DNA of 21,929 bases, from the NCBI GenBank assembly GCA_050485785.1, contig JBJHCA010000057.1:1-21929 (forward strand), in the 5' to 3' direction. The position numbers and the translations under genes were made by a program. How positions within the stretch are numbered: position 1 is the first letter of the stretch; each line of letters opens with the position of its first letter. This document shows positions 1 through 5,804 of the stretch, piece after piece. Source of the stretch: JBJHCA01 sp050485785 (GTDB lineage: Bacteria > Bacteroidota > Bacteroidia > Chitinophagales > Saprospiraceae). The notes below the pieces were generated by a model, which saw only the letters and a list, made by a program, of their open reading frames with translations, did not search any database and was not told where the DNA came from.

Positions 1-174
1 GCTTCTACACACTATTCGGCACATGTAAAAAATTGGAGCTTAATCCTTACAATTATATTCTCTGGCTGCTGCATCACATTAATGATACCAGCATCCAGCA
101 GCTTAAAACGCTGACTCCTCACGCATACAAAAATTCCCTGGTATTGGTGGGGGTGTAGTTGGTCGGATGCTTAC
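1..174 (+). mobile_element. Right end of an IS66-family insertion sequence
   Basis: The stretch holds the C-terminus of an IS66-type transposase and, 16 bases after its stop, the sequence GCTTAC (169-174). IS66-family elements characteristically have terminal inverted repeats starting GTAA, so GCTTAC read outward (GTAAGC on the minus strand) fits the right tip of the element. The left end lies outside the window, so neither the matching inverted repeat nor a target duplication can be checked. The family assignment rests on the protein; the exact boundary is an inference. Confidence 0.5.
3..158 (+). CDS. IS66-family transposase, C-terminal end (5' part outside window)
   Basis: The frame opens at the window edge and reads 51 residues to a TAG stop. 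It begins FYTLFGTCKKLELNPYNYIL, which matches the conserved end of IS66 transposases: a 'tcklngvNPyeYL' block followed by a short variable tail. In complete elements this DDE transposase (TnpC) lies downstream of two small accessory ORFs; here only the last part is visible, so it is unknown whether the gene is intact. It stands next to the RHS/toxin patch and may have helped to assemble it. There is no start codon in the window. Confidence 0.7.
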   Translation, partial: FYTLFGTCKKLELNPYNYILWLLHHINDTSIQQLKTLTPHAYKNSLVLVGV

Positions 175-504
175 TGTAATCAAGTATTTTATCTTTTCCA
201 CTGGGTTTTTATGGAGGGCATTTCCAAAAACACCCAAACCAAGCCCGCCAAATTCCCCTGAAAAACCGGTGGGATGGGGGTGAAAAAGGAAATAAGGAAA
301 AGGAAGTAAAACGGGCGGAAAGGCAAGAGTAGCAAGGGTTTAAGGGGAAAAGTGGTATTGTGGATAACTTTTTGGGATTGCAGGGGCAGAAATTGGAAAC
401 ACGGAAAGATAACTACTTACTCCAAATGCTTACAAAAATTCTTTGGAAATAAGAGAGTTTTAATAGGACGAAGGCCCAGGATAACAGTATGGATTTCAAT
501 AATC
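175..504. other. Intergenic stretch between IS66 end and minus-strand lipoprotein gene
   Basis: I see no convincing gene in these 330 bases. Positions 215-350 are purine-rich on the plus strand (many GGAAA/GGGGA runs), and a short plus-strand ORF at 352-543 looks like chance. The one notable element is the copy of a repeat at 366-399, which recurs at 3349-3382. The region probably contains eroded 3' flanks of the RHS module. Confidence 0.5.
366..399. repeat. Copy A of a 34-base imperfect direct repeat
   Basis: Matches 3349-3382 at 30 of 34 positions without gaps, including an exact 15-base core GGATTGCAGGGGCAG. It lies about 105 bases beyond the 3' end of the first RHS-associated partner gene. 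The two copies are in the same orientation. Confidence 0.6.
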
Positions 505-1386
505 TTACTCAGTAACTTCGATCTCATAAAGCGGAGTATTTGAAATAATAGCCTCAGCATTAAATGTAGTGTCTGAAAAAAAATCATTTTTTTCATCTAC
601 AATGGCGCCAACAAAAACATATTTGCCAGGTTCTAAAATTGTCATAGAAAAAACTTGTACTTCTTTATTTAAATTCATTTTATGCTTTGGGAGAGACAAC
701 TCGTTTTCTTCTTTCTGTTTGTAAAATTCTTTTGCAAGATAAATATCAAAATAAAGTGTATATCGATCTTTCTGAAAGTAATTTAGATCAATGTATGGAA
801 CTTCAATTATTAAATGATTGCCTTCATTTACCTTTATAGAATTCTCAGTAAAGTGAACTTTAGGCCGAACAGTTATAATAGAATCCATTATTACGTCATA
901 TTCTAAAAGCATTAAATTATTGTGAAAATAGTACTCTTTAGTAAGCCTGCCCTGATCGGAAAAGCATCGTCTGAAACCCTGAATCTTACCCTTTCTGTAA
1001 TTTAATGAACAATCTAAAAATCCATTCTCGTGAAATGCATTGGCAAATCCGTCCAATTGATTATCAATATATAATGCTTCATACTCCAATATGCCTGATC
1101 GATAATATTGTTTATGGATACCTTCCTTTAAAGAATCCCGGAGCTCACTTATGTGGGAAATCTGACCATTAAGAAAATAGAAAACATGTCTTGTCGTTCG
1201 CTTATTTTCATCCAAAAAATCAAAGCACCAAAGCAATGAATCTTTGTCCTCATTAATAACAACCTCACATTTCAAATGATTATTAGAAGCAATAATTTTA
1301 TTTATATCGACATGCTTATTTTCAACACATGAATAAACAGTAACTATAAATACTGTTAAACCATATAACAATATATTTTTTGTCAT
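505..1386 (-). CDS. MORN-repeat (YwqK-like) lipoprotein, possible immunity partner of RHS protein
   Basis: A 293-residue protein. The N-terminus is hydrophobic (residues 4-19) and ends at Cys20 in a VYSC context, an acceptable though not ideal lipobox, so it is probably a cell-envelope lipoprotein. Residues about 68-155 contain tandem MORN_2-type units, for example YYRSGILEYEALYIDNQLDG, where each turn has a G-x-[LI] strand and a D/G turn. COG2849, the group with such repeats, is named after YwqK, the antitoxin of the YwqJ polymorphic toxin. The C-terminal 130 residues are not recognised. The gene starts 13 bases after the stop of the RHS-tip gene, consistent with co-transcription, and both genes are AT-rich. 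Seen: repeats, lipobox, spacing. Inferred: an immunity role. Confidence 0.6.
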   Translation of the reverse strand: MTKNILLYGLTVFIVTVYSCVENKHVDINKIIASNNHLKCEVVINEDKDSLLWCFDFLDENKRTTRHVFYFLNGQISHISELRDSLKEGIHKQYYRSGILEYEALYIDNQLDGFANAFHENGFLDCSLNYRKGKIQGFRRCFSDQGRLTKEYYFHNNLMLLEYDVIMDSIITVRPKVHFTENSIKVNEGNHLIIEVPYIDLNYFQKDRYTLYFDIYLAKEFYKQKEENELSLPKHKMNLNKEVQVFSMTILEPGKYVFVGAIVDEKNDFFSDTTFNAEAIISNTPLYEIEVTE

Positions 1387-1399
1387 AATTATAATTTAA

Positions 1400-2698
1400 T
1401 TAAGGGAATTTATAATCTCCAAACCCACTTCCTGTCAAAATAACTCTAAGAGTATCTAATGAAGTAGAATCATTACTAAAACCGCGAAAAAAAAGCATGT
1501 TAACGGTATCTCCTGGATTGCTTGAAGCTAACATGGCTCTATTGGTTAAATTCTGATTTAAAGTATACACTACTTCTGGAACATCATGATTTTCTAAACT
1601 TGTCCTTTCAATTTGCACAAGTACATCACCAGCAGCAGTTAAACTTAAAACAATTTTACCATTGTCTAAAATACCAACTTTTTGAAGTTGTCTAATTGTG
1701 TTAAACGTTTTAACTCGATTAAAAGCACCTTGAAAGGCTATTGCAGGAATTACCATACTACTAACAAATGCCTTAGTGGCTCCATCTTGGGCAGTGGTAT
1801 TTGGAAATTCCCCACTACCTCCATAGGAAAATATCTCCCAACCCTGTCCAATAATACTTGAAAGCAACGAAATTCTATTCTTTTGGTTTTGAGGTAAATT
1901 TTCTGATAAATCACGAGACTTTAAATTATCTTGTTTGCTTGTAATATCCGGCGGTGGTACTCTATGATCTACAGCATACCCTGTTGGCAGTGTGTTCCGA
2001 GGATCAAGTCCAAGTTCTTCAGGTGTCATATCTGGAGGTGGGTCGGTGTCATGTTCTTCTGGCTCTGCACCGGAAGGATCTATAAAGTAAATGGGATTAT
2101 TTCTAAACGCAGCATAAGGACTTTCCCATGGCGCTATTACAGGATCCATATTCCATCTTCTTCCAAGTCTGGGGTCGTACTCCCAAAACTCTGCTGTATA
2201 GTGGTTTCCTTCTCCTTTTAGCTCGTCGGTTTTTTCCTGCCCACCGAACCCAAACCTATACTCCCCATCCAATGTCAGTGTTGTTGGGTCATATAGTTGC
2301 ATACCAAAGGGGAAATAATCCATTTCCATTAAAACGGTAGGCATAAAATACTCCGCTTCATCTTCATTGGGGGATGCCTTGGGTACGGGTATTTTACGGT
2401 CGTTGACTACAGACATTACGTTGCCCAGGTGATTGGTGATTTCGTATAATCTGGCTCCCCGGATATTATCACAAAATAATGGATATGTGAGGGGATCGGG
2501 TGTATAGCCAACTTCTTCTTGCAGCACTACATTCAAAAAATCCGGCAGCAAATCTTTACTGGCATTTTCACCAAACAGTTTTTTGAAACCGAAATCGGTA
2601 AAGCAGTTGATGTTTACGGGACTGCATTGCATTTGGTAAAGATATAGCAGATTTTTCAGATTGCCTTTAGGGTGTTCAAAGGGAAGAAACACTTGCAT
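1400..2698 (-). CDS. Chimeric protein: Rpn/PD-(D/E)XK nuclease N-terminus fused to RHS core and unknown C-terminal domain
   Basis: A 432-residue ORF made of three parts. Residues about 29-63 (INCFTDFGFKKLFG...) are the hallmark start of Rpn-type recombination-promoting nucleases/PDDEXK_2 putative transposases, cut off before their catalytic region. From about residue 80 the sequence becomes RHS: LYEITNHLGNVMSVVNDRKI, then YRFGFGGQEKTDELKGEGN (148-165), YDPRLGRRWNMDP (174-186) and NPIYFIDPSG (201-210), the standard RHS-associated core. After a Pro/Asp-rich linker (about 211-260) comes an unrecognised domain of about 170 residues, in the place where polymorphic toxins carry their variable effector. 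No signal peptide and no YD repeats are present, so it cannot be a complete secreted RHS toxin. The native Rpn start may be Met23 (first base at 2632) rather than 2698. Whether it is expressed is unknown. Confidence 0.65.
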   Translation of the reverse strand: MQVFLPFEHPKGNLKNLLYLYQMQCSPVNINCFTDFGFKKLFGENASKDLLPDFLNVVLQEEVGYTPDPLTYPLFCDNIRGARLYEITNHLGNVMSVVNDRKIPVPKASPNEDEAEYFMPTVLMEMDYFPFGMQLYDPTTLTLDGEYRFGFGGQEKTDELKGEGNHYTAEFWEYDPRLGRRWNMDPVIAPWESPYAAFRNNPIYFIDPSGAEPEEHDTDPPPDMTPEELGLDPRNTLPTGYAVDHRVPPPDITSKQDNLKSRDLSENLPQNQKNRISLLSSIIGQGWEIFSYGGSGEFPNTTAQDGATKAFVSSMVIPAIAFQGAFNRVKTFNTIRQLQKVGILDNGKIVLSLTAAGDVLVQIERTSLENHDVPEVVYTLNQNLTNRAMLASSNPGDTVNMLFFRGFSNDSTSLDTLRVILTGSGFGDYKFP

Positions 2699-2756
2699 GA
2701 CATAGATGGAAACTAAAAAACCAAATAATCTGTTTAAGGACTAATTCAATTGCGTT

Positions 2757-2963
2757 ATGAAAGTATTACTGGATATAAAAGATGACAAAGCACTGCATCT
2801 GCTGGAAGTGCTCAAAGGCTTGTCATACGTAAAAGCAAAACAGCTCACTGATGCAAAAGCCCTCCTGTTGAGTGATATCAGAGAGGCGGTTGAAGAGATG
2901 AAGGAGGTAAGAGCAGGTAGAAAGCATGCACGCGATGCAGAAGATTTCCTTCATGAGCTATAG
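2757..2963 (+). CDS. Small antitoxin of a type II toxin-antitoxin pair
   Basis: A 68-residue protein starting MKVLLDIKDDKALHLLEVLK and ending in an acidic/basic helical tail (EEMKEVRAGRKHARDAEDFL). This matches the short antitoxin-like proteins commonly found immediately upstream of RelE/ParE toxins in Bacteroidota. It overlaps the toxin frame by 11 bases (2953-2963), the usual coupled arrangement. Such antitoxins bind and neutralise the toxin and usually repress their own promoter. With the toxin broken, this gene may be a leftover or may neutralise related toxins elsewhere. The assignment rests on size, layout and family resemblance; there is no catalytic motif to check. Confidence 0.65.
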   Translation: MKVLLDIKDDKALHLLEVLKGLSYVKAKQLTDAKALLLSDIREAVEEMKEVRAGRKHARDAEDFLHEL

Positions 2964-3282
2964 TGTAAAAACCATTAAAGTTTTCGAGCGGCAGGCAAGA
3001 AAACTAGCCATAAAATATCCATCCCTAAAAGCGGAAATATTAACACTCGTTCAGCAACTGAAAATCAACCCGGTACAGGGAACTGCTATGAGTAAAAACT
3101 GCTAGAAGATTCGATTAGCCATCAAATCGAAAGGTAAAGGCAAGTCCGGAGGTGCCAGGGTAATAGCAAATTTTGTAATTTCTCATGGTGTGGTTTATCT
3201 GCTAACCATTTACGATAAGTCTGACAAAGAGAGCTTAACCGATAAAGTACTGGACGAACTCCTTCAGTTTATTCCGGACTAA
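2953..3282 (+). pseudogene. RelE/ParE-family toxin interrupted by a nonsense codon
   Basis: Read through, the frame encodes 109 residues beginning MSYSVKTIKVFERQARKLA and containing KIRLAIKSKGKGKSGGARVI and VYLLTIYDKSDKESL. These are typical of the RelE/ParE superfamily group in which basic residues of the GKGKSGGAR stretch and the C-terminal YDKS-x-KE-x-L motif are conserved. Codon 51 is TAG (3103-3105), in the context KNC-stop-KIRLAI; relatives usually have NCYKIRLAI, so a single TAT/TAC to TAG change would explain it. Everything after codon 51 is still in frame with no other lesion, so inactivation seems recent, unless it is a sequencing error. The first half alone lacks the expected active-site region. 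The start overlaps the antitoxin end by 11 bases. Confidence 0.75.
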
Positions 3283-3348
3283 ATTTTCTTTTAGCGCTCC
3301 AGTATTTAAAAAATTCATGGTGTGTAAGCTTCCTACAGGAACGTAGAA

Positions 3349-3382
3349 AACTTTTTTGGATTGCAGGGGCAGGAACGGGAAA
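3349..3382. repeat. Copy B of a 34-base imperfect direct repeat
   Basis: 30 of 34 positions agree with 366-399, including the exact core GGATTGCAGGGGCAG. It lies 13 bases beyond the stop of the membrane-protein gene paired with the second RHS tip, that is, in the same position relative to the module as copy A. Confidence 0.6.
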
Positions 3383-3394
3383 AGCAGATATTTT

Positions 3395-3916
3395 TTAGTC
3401 AAAATGCAAATACCAATACCAATCCTTATTGTAGATTTTTTTTATGCTTGCCTCCCATCTAATTTCAGGTATATCCATTGACATCTGATGATTTTCTTTA
3501 TAAACAAGAGCATCATATATAAGAAAACCCTTGTTGAATTTGTAATAAACCATATTTATGTCTAATTTTTTTTCCATCGTCATTCCTAAAATAGGATTGA
3601 TGAAATCAGGAACGTTTCTATCATTATTTACTCTCATTGTTATTTTATTACAACCTTCACGGATAATTGGAGAAGATACTAATAAAAGCAAATAAACAAC
3701 AGCAACAGCAGAAACTTCTTTTCTATTATTTTTGCTCCTGAAGGCTTTAAATAATAAGTAAACAATAAGAATTAGTATCGGAACATGCAAATAGTTGATT
3801 AATACACTACTAAAGATAGCACGCAAAAACTCCGGGGCATAATATATCGGAATAAATTTACCAAAGCCCAGCAAAAAAATTATTCCGTAAAGGGCAAACC
3901 TTCCTTTAGCTCTCAT
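3395..3916 (-). CDS. Small membrane protein paired with RHS tip, candidate immunity protein
   Basis: A 173-residue protein of no family I recognise. Three hydrophobic segments are visible at about residues 7-26, 36-57 and 68-83, followed by a roughly 90-residue soluble tail containing several Trp/Tyr (ending DWYWYLHFD). Its start overlaps the end of the RHS-tip gene by 4 bases (ATGA, 3913-3916), which implies translational coupling. In polymorphic toxin loci the gene immediately after an RHS C-terminal effector usually encodes its immunity protein, and membrane immunity proteins often go with effectors acting on the envelope. The immunity function is inferred from position only. Base composition is AT-rich like the neighbouring RHS gene. 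Confidence 0.55.
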   Translation of the reverse strand: MRAKGRFALYGIIFLLGFGKFIPIYYAPEFLRAIFSSVLINYLHVPILILIVYLLFKAFRSKNNRKEVSAVAVVYLLLLVSSPIIREGCNKITMRVNNDRNVPDFINPILGMTMEKKLDINMVYYKFNKGFLIYDALVYKENHQMSMDIPEIRWEASIKKIYNKDWYWYLHFD

Positions 3917-4800
3917 AATTCTCCCGCTTCAATTTGTTCTCGTGCTTCTCTTATGTTTCTTCTCATTTCTGCTGGTCGTCTGTTCCAAATTGACCTATGA
4001 GCATTTTTTAAATCATCACCTTTTAAGCCGTGCTTTTCTCGGCTCTGTAGGACGTAATCCCCTACTATAACATGTGGAATAAATTCATAATTTGGAGCTT
4101 CTGACGGATCAACTGCACCGATATTTGTAAAGAATTCATCAACTGCTTCTGTAAGAGAGATTTCTCCCTTTTTAAGCCTATCACCATAGTTCAACCAAAA
4201 ATCAATACCTGCTATATTTGAAGCTATATCTTCATAAGAAAAAGAACTTTCTGGATTTCTTATGCCTTGAATTCTTTCTGAATTATAGGCATAAGATTGA
4301 GCGAACCTTTTCCCGTATTTTCTTGTAACATTTGCAAGTTCAAAAAAATGATGCATATCTATCCAGCCCCTTTCAGTTGTATAGATATATCTGGCAACAT
4401 TTCTAGAATCAGCTCTATCAATTAATTTTCCATTTTCATCTCTTGTAAAGAATCTATTTGCTTCAAAGTGTGCGGACATAGCTTGAAGTTTAGCTCCATT
4501 GGTTGCGTTTACAGTATTACTTGCATTAAACGCTTTCCACATTTCCCCCTTAATTTGTGCTAAATTGGCAAGTTGTCCTAATTTTGGTTCTCTTCCATCT
4601 ACATCAACAAAGTTTATTGGATTATTAAAGAAAACACTATAAGGAGAAACATCTGGAAATTTTAACATTAAGGGATCTGGTCGCCATCTTATGCCAAGTC
4701 GGGGGTCATATCCAAAATCATTGAAACTTATGTGATTGCCAGAGCCTTTTACTTCGTCATCCTTCTCGTGAGAACCGAATCCAAACCTATACATATGCAT
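3913..4800 (-). CDS. Orphan RHS tip: RHS-associated core plus unknown C-terminal effector domain
   Basis: A 295-residue protein that begins inside the RHS core: MYRFGFGSHEKDDEVKGSGN (3-22), YDPRLGIRWRPDP (31-43) and NNPINFVDVDGREP (59-72), which is the usual RHS terminus. Residues about 73-295 form the variable tip. This contains GWIDMHHFFELA (145-156), then SSFSYEDIASNIAGIDF (185-201) and a charged C-terminal helix region. The HHFF and SYED blocks look like conserved, possibly catalytic clusters and recall the tips of other Bacteroidota RHS proteins, but I cannot name the activity. There is no signal peptide and there are no YD repeats, so this is a displaced module that would need recombination with a full RHS gene to be delivered. 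It is coupled by a 4-base overlap to a membrane-protein gene. Confidence 0.65.
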   Translation of the reverse strand: MHMYRFGFGSHEKDDEVKGSGNHISFNDFGYDPRLGIRWRPDPLMLKFPDVSPYSVFFNNPINFVDVDGREPKLGQLANLAQIKGEMWKAFNASNTVNATNGAKLQAMSAHFEANRFFTRDENGKLIDRADSRNVARYIYTTERGWIDMHHFFELANVTRKYGKRFAQSYAYNSERIQGIRNPESSFSYEDIASNIAGIDFWLNYGDRLKKGEISLTEAVDEFFTNIGAVDPSEAPNYEFIPHVIVGDYVLQSREKHGLKGDDLKNAHRSIWNRRPAEMRRNIREAREQIEAGEL

Positions 4801-4826
4801 TGATTGGCAAACAATTTGCTTAAGCC

Positions 4827-5420
4827 TTACTGATGGTAAGCGTTGTTATGTGATAGTGCAGCACCGCACTGACTGCACACCCCGGCCATGCCTGATCCGC
4901 CTGAACACCCGGCACTACAAATGTAATGCCATTCACCACGGGCGTTTTGCGCAGGTAACTCCGAATGTGGCGTAGGCTGATTCATGTTCTGAAATTGCGA
5001 ACCCGATCCGGCCGGTTGCTGAGCTTGGCTTTGATCCCGGAACAAAGGACTGGAAGGTCGTTGTCCATCCTGTTGGCTTTGTTGCATTTGGATTTGGGGC
5101 TGTTGTGCTCCCTGATCACCCTGATTGTGCCAGGCCTGGTTGTGGGCAAGTGACTTAGAGCAAACCGGGCATGTACCCGGGGTTTCACTGCCGCTGCCTT
5201 CGCAAAAGTCTGGGCATATATAGTGATGGACAGAACCATCCGGTGAAACGTAGTTTACATTCTGAGGTGTGCTTGGTTGTTGTGGGGCCATTTCCGGTGA
5301 TGTAGTAGCCGGAGGAGTCGTAGTCTGATTGGCCGGTGTCTGCTCCGGAGCATCACTGCCGCATGCCATTAGTAATCCTGTGATCAGCACAAGTACTGTG
5401 AACTTAACTAAATCCATCAT
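4827..5420 (-). CDS. Lipoprotein with two Cys4 heavy-metal-binding modules
   Basis: A 197-residue lipoprotein: hydrophobic residues 7-18, lipobox LMAC with Cys20, then a Thr/Pro/Gln-rich spacer. Two similar modules follow. The first (about 65-94) has HYIC-x3-C-x10-C-x2-C (Cys69, 73, 84, 87) and a later AHN; the second (about 164-193) has HYIC-x3-C-x9-C-x2-C (Cys168, 172, 182, 185) and SHN. They resemble the 'YICPMHP...CPxCGM' heavy-metal-binding domain found in copper and other metal resistance proteins, and are also zinc-ribbon-like. A Gln-rich linker separates the modules. It most likely binds or buffers metal ions at the outer membrane or in the periplasm; the metal is not known. The upstream region has a promoter candidate and a strong inverted repeat (5564-5584). 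Confidence 0.7.
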   Translation of the reverse strand: MMDLVKFTVLVLITGLLMACGSDAPEQTPANQTTTPPATTSPEMAPQQPSTPQNVNYVSPDGSVHHYICPDFCEGSGSETPGTCPVCSKSLAHNQAWHNQGDQGAQQPQIQMQQSQQDGQRPSSPLFRDQSQAQQPAGSGSQFQNMNQPTPHSELPAQNARGEWHYICSAGCSGGSGMAGVCSQCGAALSHNNAYHQ

Positions 5421-5490
5421 ATAATTTTTATCGGAGGTAACAGTATGCCGGGATATGCCCGACTTATTCGCTTATCTCCTGTTTAAAACG

Positions 5491-5521
5491 TAAAGGTATA
5501 TAACAGTAAACCGTATTCCAA
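5491..5521 (-). promoter_or_regulatory. Candidate Bacteroidota-type promoter for the metal-binding lipoprotein
   Basis: On the minus strand, TTG (5519-5521), 20 bases, then TACCTTTA (5491-5498), against the phylum pattern TTTG/TAnnTTTG (last base differs). Predicted transcription start is near 5485, leaving a leader of about 65 bases before the start codon. Confidence 0.4.
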
Positions 5522-5563
5522 GTTTAAATGGGCTATATCATAAAATATTCAGGATCAAATATT

Positions 5564-5584
5564 TAATGCAACTATGTTGCATTA
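5564..5584. promoter_or_regulatory. Perfect inverted repeat, probable Fur/Zur-family operator
   Basis: Half-sites TAATGCAAC and GTTGCATTA flank a TAT centre, giving a perfect 9-3-9 palindrome. Fur-superfamily metal regulators bind palindromes of this size, and the TGCAA-TTGCA core resembles sites of that family. It lies about 145 bases upstream of the start codon of the metal-binding lipoprotein and about 43 bases upstream of its candidate -33 element. The palindrome is seen directly; the regulator is inferred. Confidence 0.45.
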
Positions 5585-5804
5585 GGAGTCCTGGTGCTAG
5601 GCATTGAGGTATGGATACTTCACAATTGTTTCACTGCTAACAACATATATGAATATAAAAATTACTTGCCCTTGATGATGCGCGATGATCCGCAAATATC
5701 TGTTTAACCAACCATACCTAAGCCATGCTATAGATCCATCACTATATCCATGAATCCGGAAATTTCGCAGGAAGTTCTATGCTGTTAAAGGTTTCACCTG
5801 AGCT

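Larger units (their letters stand above)
5421..5804. other. 384-base intergenic region upstream of the metal-binding lipoprotein
   Basis: No supportable gene is visible. The stretch contains a promoter candidate for the lipoprotein (5491-5521, minus), a small CGGG/CCCG hairpin in the inferred leader (about 5447-5459) and the 9-3-9 inverted repeat at 5564-5584. No convincing terminator is seen after ribBA: the short stem CCTGA/TCAGG next to its stop lacks a T run. Confidence 0.5.

Noticed and set aside
352..543. Plus-strand 63-codon ORF next to the repeat copy A
   Set aside because: Composition and translated sequence look random, it runs antisense into the end of the lipoprotein gene, and it only partly covers the repeat.
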